Below, one piece after another: positions 49,295-59,894 of a stretch of 64,000 bases of DNA. The notes under the pieces are model-generated. The model saw nothing but the letters and a program-made list of their open reading frames with translations, did no database searches and was not told the origin of the DNA. The DNA comes from Phyllobacterium chamaecytisi (GTDB taxonomy: Bacteria; Pseudomonadota; Alphaproteobacteria; Rhizobiales; Rhizobiaceae), in assembly GCF_020164455.1 (NCBI RefSeq), contig NZ_JAIQWW010000003.1, positions 186,001 through 250,000 on the forward strand, in the 5' to 3' direction. Within the stretch, counting starts at the first letter, position 1; every line of letters begins with the position of its first letter. The translations under genes and the position numbers were made by a program.

Positions 49295-50521
49295 TTGAGT
49301 ATTCGAGTATCGGAGCGTTCCGGCACGGGAGGATCCAGGCTGACGCTTCATCACGGTACCAATCAAAGCGGCATGCGCGATCACAATGAGCGTGTGGTGC
49401 TTTCGCTTCTGCGCCAGCATGGCAGCCTGGCAAAGACGGCTATCGCCCGGATGACCGGACTTTCGGCGCAGACGAGCTCGATCATCATGCGCATGCTTGA
49501 AGCCGACGAGCTCCTGTCGCGAGAGGAGCCCCTGCGCGGACGCATCGGCCAACCATTGATCCCGATGTCGCTCAACCCGGAAGGCGCATTTTTCTTCGGA
49601 CTGAAGATCGGACGCCGCAGTGCCGACCTGGTGCTGATCGATTTTATCGGCCGCATTCGTTCCATGCTGCATATGCCTTACGATTATCCAACGCCGGAAC
49701 CGATCTTCAGCTTCGCGGCCACGGGCATGACGCAGATGATGGAGGCGCTGACGCCAAAGCAGCGCGAACGGGTCGCGGGAATTGGCATCGCCGCGCCATT
49801 CGAACTGTGGAAATGGGCCGATACGGTGGGCGCACCGCAGGCGGTCATGGACGAATGGCGTGACTGCGATATTCGCGCAAAGGTTGCGGCGCTTTGTTCC
49901 TTCCCCGTTTATCTGCAGAACGACATGACCGCTGCCTGCGGGGCTGAACTTGTGTTCGGTCAGACCAAGGACATCAATGATTTCGTCTATTTCTACATCG
50001 GCTCCTTTATCGGTGGCGGCATCGTTATCAACGGCGGCCTTTATGCGGGCCGCAGTGGCAATGCCGGTGCGCTGGGCTCGATGCCGGTGCCGGGACCGGA
50101 CGGTACTGCGCGGCAGCTGATCGACATCGCGTCGATCACTGCGCTGGAACGCGATGTTACCGAGCTTGGCCGGGATCCCTCGCCGCTCTGGGCTTCTCCT
50201 GAAGACTGGGGCGAGATGGGCGTAGAGCTTGACGCATGGATCGAGCGCGCCGGCAAAGCGATCGCGCAGGCGGTTATCGCGTCGTCCTCGGTGGTGGACT
50301 TCGAGGCGGCCATCATCGATGGCTGGATGCCGTCAAGCGTACGGGCGCGGATTGTCGACGCGGTGCGCAGACATGTTGAGACATTCGATCTGGAAGGCAT
50401 TCAATTGCCGGCGATCTTCGAGGGAACGGTCGGCATTCACGCGAGAGCACTTGGCGCCGCCAGCCTGCCGCTGTCGGATCGGTATCTTCTGGGACAGAAG
50501 CTTTTCAGGAAGGGTAGTTAA
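49295..50521 (+). CDS. ROK-family transcriptional repressor of the sugar operon
   Basis: A 408-aa ROK repressor. The N-terminal winged HTH (about 27-85: NERVVLSLLRQHGSLAKTAIARMTGLSAQTSSIIMRML) is followed by a ROK sugar-sensing domain with GIGIAAPFELW, NDMTAACGAE and GSFIGGGIVINGGLYAGRSGNAGALGSMPV. The start is probably TTG 49295, with GGAGG nine bases upstream; no ATG has comparable support. It is divergent from frcB and likely represses both arms through the 49206-49243 dyad. Confidence 0.88.
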   Translation: MSIRVSERSGTGGSRLTLHHGTNQSGMRDHNERVVLSLLRQHGSLAKTAIARMTGLSAQTSSIIMRMLEADELLSREEPLRGRIGQPLIPMSLNPEGAFFFGLKIGRRSADLVLIDFIGRIRSMLHMPYDYPTPEPIFSFAATGMTQMMEALTPKQRERVAGIGIAAPFELWKWADTVGAPQAVMDEWRDCDIRAKVAALCSFPVYLQNDMTAACGAELVFGQTKDINDFVYFYIGSFIGGGIVINGGLYAGRSGNAGALGSMPVPGPDGTARQLIDIASITALERDVTELGRDPSPLWASPEDWGEMGVELDAWIERAGKAIAQAVIASSSVVDFEAAIIDGWMPSSVRARIVDAVRRHVETFDLEGIQLPAIFEGTVGIHARALGAASLPLSDRYLLGQKLFRKGS

Positions 50522-50962
50522 GTGCTGATCGGCATTCCGCCCATGCTAGGCCCTGAGCTTCTGGCGACACTGCGGGCCATGGGTCACGGCGACGAGGTCG
50601 CGCTTGTCGACGGCAATTATCCGGCACTTGAGCATGCGCGGCGGCTGATCCGCGCCGATGGCCTGCCGCTGATCCCGTTGCTCGATGCCATATTGCAGGT
50701 GCTGCCGGTTGACGACTTCGTGCCGCAAGCGCTGTTTCGTGCCTCGGTGAAGGGCACTGCTCCGCTGGCCGATCCAGTCCACGATGAAATGGAAGCGGTG
50801 TGCGCCCGGCGTGTACCGGGCTTTGCGCTGGTTGCGCTCGATGGTGATACGTTTTATGCGCGTGTGAAAAACGCCCACACCATCATTGCGACGGGCGAGC
50901 CTCGGCTTTATGCCAATATCATCATCCGCAAGGGTGTCATTTATCCAGGAAAAGAGATTTAG
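50522..50962 (+). CDS. RbsD/FucU-family sugar mutarotase
   Basis: A 146-aa mutarotase that interconverts anomers of a sugar such as fucose or ribose. The N-terminal catalytic His is in AMGHGDEVALVDGNYP (H22), and the C-terminal ATGEPRLYANIIIRKG holds the family's Tyr-Asn pocket. FucU-like rather than RbsD by the GEPRLYAN pattern. GTG 50522 follows the regulator stop directly, so the two genes are coupled. Confidence 0.92.
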   Translation: MLIGIPPMLGPELLATLRAMGHGDEVALVDGNYPALEHARRLIRADGLPLIPLLDAILQVLPVDDFVPQALFRASVKGTAPLADPVHDEMEAVCARRVPGFALVALDGDTFYARVKNAHTIIATGEPRLYANIIIRKGVIYPGKEI

Positions 50963-50964
50963 AC

Positions 50965-51900
50965 ATGATTTTGTGTTGCGGAGAAGCGCTGATCGACATG
51001 CTGCAGCGGAAGAGCGATGCCGGAGAACCCGCCTTTGCACCCTATGTCGGCGGCGCCGTGTTCAATACGGCAATCGCGCTGGGGCGGCTTGGGGTGCCGA
51101 CCGAATTCTTCTCGGGAATTTCCTCGGACTTCTTTGGCCAGATGCTGCTGGACAGCCTGACCGCCAATCATGTCGGTACACATTATGCGCATATCTCGCA
51201 GCAGCCCACCACGCTTGCCTTCGTGCGCCTGACCGATGGCCAGGCGAGCTATATGTTCTATGACGAGAACAGTGCGGGGCGCTCGCTCGCGATCGAACAT
51301 CTGCCAGCGCTCGACGACAATGTGACTGCCCTGCAGTTCGGCGCAATCAGCCTGATCCCGGAGCCGAGCGGCTCGACCTATGAGGCGCTGATGGCGCGCG
51401 AGCATGAAAAGCGCGTGATCATTCTCGATCCGAACATTCGTCCGGGGTTCATTCCCGACAAGGAGAAGCACCTCGCCCGCATGCGCCGCATGATTGCCAT
51501 GACCGACATCGTCAAGATTTCAGATGAAGACATGCGCTGGTTCGGCGAGAGCGGTACGATGGACGAGATTGCCCGGCGCTGGATCGTCCCGGCAGATCAG
51601 CAGGGACCGAAACTCATCCTCGTCACCCATGGGGCGGACGGCGTGACCGGCTATACCGCCGATCTCACGGTGCACGTCGCGGCGCAGCGCGTACCGGTCG
51701 TCGATACGGTTGGCGCCGGGGATACATTTACCGCGGGCGTTTTGACCTCGCTGCAAGAGGCCGGAGTGCTGGTGAAATCCGCCCTGACTACCCTGACCGA
51801 AGCCCAGATCCGCGATGCATTGACCTTGGGTGTCAAGGCGGCGGCAGTGACGGTTTCGCGCGCCGGTGCCAATCCACCATGGCGCAACGAGCTCGGATAG
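50965..51900 (+). CDS. PfkB-family carbohydrate kinase (fructokinase-like)
   Basis: A 311-aa ribokinase/PfkB kinase. N-terminal glycine motif YVGGAVFNTAIALGRLG (27-43) and C-terminal ATP motif DTVGAGDTFTAG with the catalytic base D253. It starts two bases after the mutarotase stop, in a regulator-mutarotase-kinase operon. With the divergent ABC importer and the isomerase it gives uptake, anomer and aldose-ketose conversion, and phosphorylation. Fructose is the simplest substrate, but not proven. Confidence 0.92.
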   Translation: MILCCGEALIDMLQRKSDAGEPAFAPYVGGAVFNTAIALGRLGVPTEFFSGISSDFFGQMLLDSLTANHVGTHYAHISQQPTTLAFVRLTDGQASYMFYDENSAGRSLAIEHLPALDDNVTALQFGAISLIPEPSGSTYEALMAREHEKRVIILDPNIRPGFIPDKEKHLARMRRMIAMTDIVKISDEDMRWFGESGTMDEIARRWIVPADQQGPKLILVTHGADGVTGYTADLTVHVAAQRVPVVDTVGAGDTFTAGVLTSLQEAGVLVKSALTTLTEAQIRDALTLGVKAAAVTVSRAGANPPWRNELG

Positions 51901-51901
51901 A

Positions 51902-52300
51902 TCAGGCGATCTCTATGTCGGTGTAGGGAAAATCGTTGCCTTTGCACAATAGCCGCAGGTCATGCGCCTTGGCACAGGCATAGGCGAAGCAATCGCCCAT
52001 GTTGAGAGCGGCCTTGTGCCGCCCGCGTCCAAAGGTGTTGAACGCCTGGACAGCATTCCCGCCGATCTCGGCGGTGATATCGAGGGTTTGAGCGTCGGTC
52101 TGATCGATGAAGATATCGATTGCTCGTTCAGCGACCTCGATCGTACAAGCCCTTTTGCGCGCAAGACCGGTTATGGATTCGTAAACGACCATGGGTGAGA
52201 TATAGACAGACGAATCGTCCGCCAGGCGGGCAGCAAGCGAAACCGCGTCGTCTTCGCCATCGACGATGGCGATCAGGGCCGATGCATCAACAAAGATCAT
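51902..52300 (-). CDS. vapC: VapC-type PIN-domain toxin
   Basis: A 132-aa PIN-domain endoribonuclease. The acidic active site is visible: Asp in FVDASALIAIVDGE (D5), Glu in VVYESITGLA (about 40), and Asp in NMGDCFAYACAKAH (about 102). ATG overlaps the VapB stop by four bases, typical of toxin-antitoxin pairs. It cleaves RNA (tRNA or rRNA in studied VapC) when VapB is degraded. Convergent with the PfkB gene, one base from its stop. Confidence 0.92.
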   Translation of the reverse strand: MIFVDASALIAIVDGEDDAVSLAARLADDSSVYISPMVVYESITGLARKRACTIEVAERAIDIFIDQTDAQTLDITAEIGGNAVQAFNTFGRGRHKAALNMGDCFAYACAKAHDLRLLCKGNDFPYTDIEIA

Positions 52301-52536
52301 TCATTACCCGAAAGGTCGTCAAAGAAAGCCTTATCCGCTTCGAGGCCGGTCTTTGGGTACTTCCGATACTCTTCAAAAATCTTCGACAGCTTTTCTTGCA
52401 GCGGAGTTTCTTTCTTGGCACGATCATACTCGTGCACGACGGCTTCGCGGATGGCCTCCGTCAGGCTGGTATTCTTCAGTTTTGCCAAGCGCCTGACGGC
52501 TTCGTCCGTCGCCTTGTCTTTTATGGAAAACGCCAT
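52297..52536 (-). CDS. vapB: VapB-type antitoxin
   Basis: A 79-aa antitoxin. Residues 1-33 form a ribbon-helix-helix DNA-binding part (MAFSIKDKATDEAVRRLAKL...SLTEAIREAV); residues 45-79 are the toxin-wrapping tail (EKLSKIFEEYRKYPKTGLEADKAFFDDLSG). First gene of the vapBC operon. A perfect palindrome 13 bp upstream of the start is the expected autoregulatory operator. The RHH type matches the VapB/Rv0623-like family. Confidence 0.9.
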   Translation of the reverse strand: MAFSIKDKATDEAVRRLAKLKNTSLTEAIREAVVHEYDRAKKETPLQEKLSKIFEEYRKYPKTGLEADKAFFDDLSGNE

Positions 52537-52548
52537 TCTATATCTCCG

Positions 52549-52566
52549 CGTCTATACGTATAGACG
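52549..52566. promoter_or_regulatory. vapBC autoregulatory operator
   Basis: CGTCTATACGTATAGACG is a perfect 18-bp palindrome, 13 bp upstream of the vapB start, with an extra half-site GTCTATA at 52572-52578. Ribbon-helix-helix antitoxins bind such pairs of half-sites. Confidence 0.8.
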
Positions 52567-52613
52567 AAACTGTCTATAAAATGGGCGTTTCCCCTGTCAA
52601 ATGCAAGACCCCA

Positions 52614-54215
<1,602 letters not shown>

Positions 54216-54216
54216 C

Positions 54217-55356
54217 TCAGCGGTCCTTCGGGTCGAGTGCATCGCGCAAGCCGTCGCCGATGAAGTTCAGCGAGAACAGCGTGACGACGAAGAAGATGGC
54301 GGGGAAAATCAGATACCACGGCGAAGACTGCATCTTGTCGGCACCCGCCGAGATCAGCGCACCCCAACTGGTAAGCGGCTCCTGGACGCCGAGCCCGAGG
54401 AAGGAGAGGAAGCTTTCGAGCAGGATCACTTTCGGTACCACTACCGTGACGAAGATAACGACCGGTCCAATCGTATTCGGGATTATGTGGCGGCGGATGA
54501 TCTGCCAGTCCGTCAAGCCGAGGGCCTGCGCCGCGCCGATAAATTCACGTCGCTTCAAGGCAAGTGTCTGGCCCCGGACGATGCGGGCCATGTCCAGCCA
54601 TTCGACGGCGCCGATCACCAGAAAGATCAGGATGAAACTCCGGCCGAAAAACACCACCAGAACGACAACGAGGAAAACGAATGGCAGCGAATAGAGGATT
54701 TCTATGAGGCGCATCATAACGTTATCTACCCGGCCGCCCAGATAGCCGGATATGGCACCATAGATGACGCCAATGAACAGCGATACAAGACTGGCGAGAC
54801 AGCCGATCGTTAGCGAGATTTGTCCACCGAGCATGACACGGGCCATCAGGTCACGGCCATTTTGATCGGTACCAAAAAGGAAATATTCGCGCTTGACGTC
54901 ACCAGTCAGCTTAAGGGTCTTGCCGTCCTCTTCGGTGGCGGTGACCTGTGTATTGTCGAATTCGTTGGCGCGGTCGAAATAGCGCGTCGAGCGCGGATCG
55001 ATGGCCTTGTCCGCGTGGATCGTCGCGGTAAACGTATTGCCGTCCACGGCAAACTCACGCAGCTCGACGCGGGCTCTATCCGCCACGCCCTTCATGACGT
55101 CGCCGAGAGTATCGGCCTTGGGCAAGGGTTCCAGGCTTGGCGGGACGTTGACGTAGGAAGGGAAAACCTCGTCATATTTATGACTGATGACGTAGGGTCC
55201 GAAGAACGAGAACAGGGTAATCAGCAACAGCACCACGCAGCCGGCCATCGCTGCATAATTGCGGCGGAAGCGGATAACCGCGAGCTGAAACAGACTTCGC
55301 CCTTTGGACTCTTCGGGCGGGATGATGGTGGTGGGGATACCGCTCAGATCAGTCAT
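54217..55356 (-). CDS. Peptide ABC transporter permease, OppC type
   Basis: A 379-aa permease. An N-terminal tail and TM1 (about 38-58) are followed by a large periplasmic insert (about 60-175), longer than in standard OppC (about 300 aa), and then five TM helices. The coupling motif is GAAQALGLTDWQIIRRHIIPNTIGPVVIF. The start ATG 55356 overlaps the oppB stop by eight bases. The long insert with the FAVDGNTFTATIHADK segment fits the YejE-like or DppC-extended subgroup. Confidence 0.9.
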   Translation of the reverse strand: MTDLSGIPTTIIPPEESKGRSLFQLAVIRFRRNYAAMAGCVVLLLITLFSFFGPYVISHKYDEVFPSYVNVPPSLEPLPKADTLGDVMKGVADRARVELREFAVDGNTFTATIHADKAIDPRSTRYFDRANEFDNTQVTATEEDGKTLKLTGDVKREYFLFGTDQNGRDLMARVMLGGQISLTIGCLASLVSLFIGVIYGAISGYLGGRVDNVMMRLIEILYSLPFVFLVVVLVVFFGRSFILIFLVIGAVEWLDMARIVRGQTLALKRREFIGAAQALGLTDWQIIRRHIIPNTIGPVVIFVTVVVPKVILLESFLSFLGLGVQEPLTSWGALISAGADKMQSSPWYLIFPAIFFVVTLFSLNFIGDGLRDALDPKDR

Positions 55357-56272
55357 GGCGAACCCTCGGGTCAAGAAGGCCGTAGAGAATATCGACCAGA
55401 AGATTGAAGACGATGACGAAGATCGCGACGAGAACGACAGTTCCCATGACAAGCGTGTAATCGCGATTGATGGCGCCGAGGACGAAATATCGACCGACGC
55501 CGGGAATGGTGAAAATCGATTCAACGACGGCAGAACCCGTCAACAGCGCCGCTGCGCATGGGGCAAGATACGATACCACCGGAAGCAGCGCACCCCGCAT
55601 GGCGTGGGTGATGACGACCACGCGTGGTGGTAGTCCATAGGCGCGTGCGGTGCGGATGTGATCCGTGTGCAGCCCCTCGATCATCGAGCCACGCGTCAGC
55701 CGTGCAAAGACGGCGAGCTGCGGCAGGGCCAGTGCAATCATCGGCAGGATGAGGAAGCGCCAGGAGCCGTCGCCCCAGCCGCCTGCGGGCAGCAGCGACA
55801 GCAGCACAGCGAAAACCAATGTCAGTACCGGACCGACAACGAAGTTCGGCACCGTAACGCCGACCGTTGCAATGGACATGATGAGGAAATCGAGAAAGCT
55901 GTTTTGCCGGAGGGCGGCAATCGTGCCGATAATCACGCCACCAAAAAGCGCCAGCAACAACGCATAGGAGCCGAGCGTGATCGAGTAGGGCAAACCCTTG
56001 CCGATCAGTTCAGCGATCGTGTTGTCCTTGTAGATGTAGCTTGGACCGAAATCGCCGGTGACCGCATTCTTCAGATATTGCAAATACTGGTTCCACAGCG
56101 GCTGATCGAGATGGTAGGCCTTCATCAGGTTTTCCATCGTCGCCGGCGGCAGCGGTCGTTCCAGATTGAAGGGTCCTCCTGGCGCAAAACGCATGAGGAA
56201 GAAGGATAGTGTGACGACAATGAACAGTGTCGGCACTGCACTCGCCAAACGGCGGAGGACAAAATGGAACAT
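55349..56272 (-). CDS. Peptide ABC transporter permease, OppB type
   Basis: A 307-aa permease with six TM helices. Landmarks: LRRLASAVPTLFIVVTLSFFLMRFAPGGPF at the N-terminus (TM1 and the PGGPF turn), YGLPPRVVVITHAMRGALLPVVSYL (coupling motif) and a SAVVESIFTIPGVGRYF end segment typical of OppB/DppB. It is 224 bp downstream of oppA on the minus strand. Confidence 0.93.
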   Translation of the reverse strand: MFHFVLRRLASAVPTLFIVVTLSFFLMRFAPGGPFNLERPLPPATMENLMKAYHLDQPLWNQYLQYLKNAVTGDFGPSYIYKDNTIAELIGKGLPYSITLGSYALLLALFGGVIIGTIAALRQNSFLDFLIMSIATVGVTVPNFVVGPVLTLVFAVLLSLLPAGGWGDGSWRFLILPMIALALPQLAVFARLTRGSMIEGLHTDHIRTARAYGLPPRVVVITHAMRGALLPVVSYLAPCAAALLTGSAVVESIFTIPGVGRYFVLGAINRDYTLVMGTVVLVAIFVIVFNLLVDILYGLLDPRVRHD

Positions 56273-56457
56273 CGAGTTTAACTCTTCCTGTTGACGTGCC
56301 CGTCAGGCACGCTCACACGATAATCCCCAGAGAACTGCGTTCCGTTGCAAAGTTCAAGAACTTCCATTCGCCCGTCTCATCACGAGAGGCGGCGGGAGCA
56401 AATTCCTGATCTGATTTGTCTGGCGGAACGCGAAAACATGGGGCCTGAGCATGCGAA

Positions 56458-56488
56458 ATGCGCAACCCGGATAATCCGGATTGCGCAT
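56458..56488 (-). terminator. Hairpin after the peptide-binding protein gene
   Basis: ATGCGCAA-(C)-CCGG and CCGG-AT-TTGCGCAT-type arms (56458-56488) form a strong hairpin 8 nt after the oppA stop on the minus strand. No clear T-tract, and the permease genes follow, so attenuation or 3'-end protection is more likely than full termination. A smaller CGTGCC/GGCACG hairpin lies at 56295-56311. Confidence 0.5.
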
Positions 56489-56496
56489 ATTCAGTC

Positions 56497-58095
56497 TTAT
56501 TCCTTGATGCTCAGGTACTTGCTCAGATGTTCATTGTTGCCGTTGTCGCCCCAGCCCTGAACTTTGTCAGCAACGAGCCAGAAATTGGCGTCGTTGACCA
56601 GCGGAGCAATCGGCTGGTCGCGCATGATCAAAGCTTCAGCTTCATGCAGGATCTTCGAGCGGGCCGCCGGATCGCGTTCCTCATAAGACTTCTTCATCAG
56701 CGCATCGAATTCCGGATTTTCATAATGTCCGTAATTGAAGGTCTTGTTGCTACTGACGTTGAGGTTGAGGAAGTTTTCGGCATCGGCATAGTCGGCAGTC
56801 CAGCCGGCACGCGCGACATTGAATTTTCCACCTTCCTGCAGGTAGGCATAGTGGGCGCTGATATCGAGATTCATCAACGTTACATTGGCACCGAAAGTCT
56901 TCTTCCACATGTCGGCAACGGCGGTCGCTGCCTTCTGGTGGTTCGGATTGGTGTTATAGCGGATCTCGATATTCAAAGGCTTGCCGCCTTCGCCATATCC
57001 GGCTTCCTTCATCAGCTCCACGGCTTTGTCTTCACGATCAAGCTGGGACATGCTGGCAAAATCGGCCTTCGAGGGTTCGCCATAGTTTTCGAGACCCGGA
57101 GGAACGAGCGAATAAATCGGCATTTTCGAGTCGTTGAAAATATCATGCGAGAGGAAATCACGATCGACCGACATGGAAAGTGCCTGACGAACCCGCACAT
57201 CGTTGAACGGCTCGGTGCGTGTGTCGAAGGGGTAGTAGTATGTGGCGAAGGCAGGCGTCACGTGAACCTGCTTTGCATTTGCCTTGCGTAAGCGATCGAT
57301 CTGATCGGTGGAGAAGTTATAGACGAGATCGAGTTCGCCGGCTTCATAGCGGCGGACGGCGGCGGCCTGATCTTCCTGCGGATAGAAGATGACCTTGTCG
57401 AGCTTGACGTTGGCGGCATCCCAGTAGTTTTCGTTCTTGACCACGGTCAGGTGATCGTTCGGCACATGTTCGGTGAGCTTGAATGCACCATTGCCGACAA
57501 GCTTGCCTGGCTTGACGAAGTCAGCGCCGTTCTTTTCGAAGCTTGCCTTGTTGATCGGGAGCGCTGTCTGGTGCGACAGGAGTTCGATGAAGAAGGGGGT
57601 CGGGCGCTCCAGGGTGATTTCGAGCGTCTTGTCGTTGATTGCCTTCATGCCAAGCTGATCGACGGGAACGGTCCCCTTGTTGATCGGTTCGGCATTTTTG
57701 ATGGGATAGAGAATGTTCGCATAGCCAGCTGCGGTCTTCGGATCTTCGACGCGACGCATCGAGAAGATGAAGTCTTCGGCAACCACTGGCGATCCATCGG
57801 ACCATTTGGCATTGTCGCGGATCTTGAACGTGTAGACCGTGCCATCATCCGAAACGGTCCAGCTCTCGGCCGCGCCCGGCACTATCTTGCCGTTCGCATC
57901 ATAGACGGTCAGGCCCTCATAAAGGTCCTTGACGATGAAAGCTTCGATATCGATGGAAGTCTGCGACTGGTCGAGGGTCTGCGGCTCGCCGCTATTGCCA
58001 CGATGGAGCACCATTTCGGCCAAGGCGGGGCTTGCGCCCAGCATCAGCGATCCGAGCAGCAATGCCGCACGGAGATTCAGTTTCATTAAGGTCAT
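56497..58095 (-). CDS. oppA: Peptide ABC transporter substrate-binding protein, OppA type
   Basis: A 532-aa periplasmic receptor (SBP_bac_5). The signal peptide ends near residue 26 (ALA|EM). Seen: HRGNSGEPQTLDQSQTSID, the family signature region VYTFKIRDNAKWSDGSPVVAEDFIFSMRR, and DVRVRQALSMSVDRDFL. The size and EPQTLDP-like start fit OppA/MppA for oligopeptides. AAGGA precedes ATG 58095; an in-phase ATG 58086 is possible. Confidence 0.92.
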   Translation of the reverse strand: MTLMKLNLRAALLLGSLMLGASPALAEMVLHRGNSGEPQTLDQSQTSIDIEAFIVKDLYEGLTVYDANGKIVPGAAESWTVSDDGTVYTFKIRDNAKWSDGSPVVAEDFIFSMRRVEDPKTAAGYANILYPIKNAEPINKGTVPVDQLGMKAINDKTLEITLERPTPFFIELLSHQTALPINKASFEKNGADFVKPGKLVGNGAFKLTEHVPNDHLTVVKNENYWDAANVKLDKVIFYPQEDQAAAVRRYEAGELDLVYNFSTDQIDRLRKANAKQVHVTPAFATYYYPFDTRTEPFNDVRVRQALSMSVDRDFLSHDIFNDSKMPIYSLVPPGLENYGEPSKADFASMSQLDREDKAVELMKEAGYGEGGKPLNIEIRYNTNPNHQKAATAVADMWKKTFGANVTLMNLDISAHYAYLQEGGKFNVARAGWTADYADAENFLNLNVSSNKTFNYGHYENPEFDALMKKSYEERDPAARSKILHEAEALIMRDQPIAPLVNDANFWLVADKVQGWGDNGNNEHLSKYLSIKE

Positions 58096-58332
58096 TTTTC
58101 TGTTCCTTCCCCTCTAAGAGAATTGCGAAGGCATGAACAAAGGCCAAAAAATGGCCAAACGCAAGCAGGGGCTAATGCTTTCGTAGTAATATTTTTTCAA
58201 GGAGGGGGTTACGGGAACGTCAACGAATTGTTGCACCATATGGACCAAGGCGCCTTTTTCCGGCGTTTTTCGAGGAAATGCGGCATAGCGTGGTGTGGAC
58301 GGCAAATTCTCCGGATTATGTGGAAAACCGGG

Positions 58333-59781
58333 CTACCGGGTCTTTTCGAACGCCGCCAGGGCCTGCTTTCGGGCGCGCTGATGGTCGACAATGGGCTCTG
58401 GATAGGTTTTGCCGAGGTCGACCTTTGCCTTTTTAAGGGTGTCTTCGGGCGCAGTCCAAGGCTGGTGAAGGTACTTGTCCGGCAGTGCGGCGAGCTCCGG
58501 CACGAATTCGCGCACGTAGTCGCCCTTCGGGTCGAATTTTTCGCCCTGCACAACAGGATTGAAAATGCGGAAATAAGGTGCCGCGTCCGCGCCGGAACCA
58601 GCTACCCATTGCCAGCCCGCAGCGTTGTTCGCCGCGTCCGCATCGACGAGCGTATCCCAAAACCACCCTTCCCCGCTCCGCCAATCGATGAGCAGATGCT
58701 TGATCAGGAACGAGGCAACGATCATGCGCACGCGGTTATGCATCCAGCCGGTCTGCCACAGCTGCCGCATGCCGGCGTCGACAATCGGATAACCGGTCAT
58801 GCCGCGTTTCCAGTCACTGAGATGGTCCGGCCTGTTTTCCCAGGGAAAAGCATCAAAAGCGGTGTTATAGTTTTCCGAGCCCAGTTTCGGTTTGTTACAC
58901 AGGAGATGATAAGAAAACTCGCGCCAGCCAATTTCCTGACGGAACTTCTCGGCACCCGCGCGCGCTCCATCGTGCATCGGGATTTTCGTCGCATGCCAGA
59001 TCTGGAACGGCGTAATTTCACCATGGGCAAGGTGCGGCGACAAGCGTGACGTCGCTTCTATATCCGGCCTGTCGCGATCCTCAGGATAGTCCCCGATCTT
59101 GTCATCGAGGAAAGTGTGAAGCCGATCGAGGGCGCCGTGCTCGCCAGGGGTCCAAACCTCGGCAAATCCCTTGCTCCAGTCCGGGTGCTTTGGCAGCAGG
59201 ACCCAATCGTCCAGCTTGTCGGAAGGCGGCCCGTAGGGCCAACGCTTCAGCGCGCGCGGCGGCGGCAACGGGTCTCGCGGATCGGGCATGGAATTCAGCG
59301 CGCGCCAGAAGGGGGTGTAGACACGATACGGCCCGTCGGATTTTGTCTTGAATGCAAACGGTTCGTGCAGGATGTGGCCCTCGAAGCTCTTGGTTGCGAT
59401 GGCTTGGTGTGAGAGTTGCGCCTGCAGCGCCTCATCAATTTTGGCGCCGGGCGGGTCGTAGCGGCGGTTCCATACAACCATATCCGCGCCCGTCTCCTTG
59501 ATCAGCGTGCCGATGACCTCCTCGGTCCGGCCGCGTTTGAGCACGAGCGGAGCACCGAGCGCCTGCAGTGAAAAGTCCAGCGCGGTCAGCGAATGGTGCA
59601 GCCACCAGCGGCGGGCACCGCCGTTGGGACGGCTGTCGCCGCTAACCCTCTCGTCAAGCAAAAACACCGGAATGACCGGTTTTCCGCTCTGGGACGCAGC
59701 AGAAAGCGCACGATTGTCACCGAGCCGCATATCGTGACGGAACAGGACAATGACGGGCTTCTCGACGTCGGAACCGCTCAT
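58333..59781 (-). CDS. phrB: Deoxyribodipyrimidine photolyase (class I)
   Basis: A 482-aa cryptochrome/photolyase. The N-terminal antenna-binding domain begins VIVLFRHDMRLGDNRAL, and the C-terminal FAD domain has WREFSYHLL, HNRVRMIVASFLIKHLLIDWRSGEGWFWDTLVDADAANNAAGWQWVAG, the conserved lesion and FAD contact segment. It repairs cyclobutane pyrimidine dimers with blue light. The start is taken as ATG 59781, although the ribosome site is poor. It lies downstream of the ligase in the same direction. Confidence 0.93.
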   Translation of the reverse strand: MSGSDVEKPVIVLFRHDMRLGDNRALSAASQSGKPVIPVFLLDERVSGDSRPNGGARRWWLHHSLTALDFSLQALGAPLVLKRGRTEEVIGTLIKETGADMVVWNRRYDPPGAKIDEALQAQLSHQAIATKSFEGHILHEPFAFKTKSDGPYRVYTPFWRALNSMPDPRDPLPPPRALKRWPYGPPSDKLDDWVLLPKHPDWSKGFAEVWTPGEHGALDRLHTFLDDKIGDYPEDRDRPDIEATSRLSPHLAHGEITPFQIWHATKIPMHDGARAGAEKFRQEIGWREFSYHLLCNKPKLGSENYNTAFDAFPWENRPDHLSDWKRGMTGYPIVDAGMRQLWQTGWMHNRVRMIVASFLIKHLLIDWRSGEGWFWDTLVDADAANNAAGWQWVAGSGADAAPYFRIFNPVVQGEKFDPKGDYVREFVPELAALPDKYLHQPWTAPEDTLKKAKVDLGKTYPEPIVDHQRARKQALAAFEKTR

Positions 59782-59894
59782 CTGACAGCTGCATACCCCT
59801 GCAGAATGACCATCACACCTCAACCCTTATCGCGTTCTCGGCATGTTGACCATCGGCAACGCGCGGGCACGGCGACATGTTCCACATGCGGATT

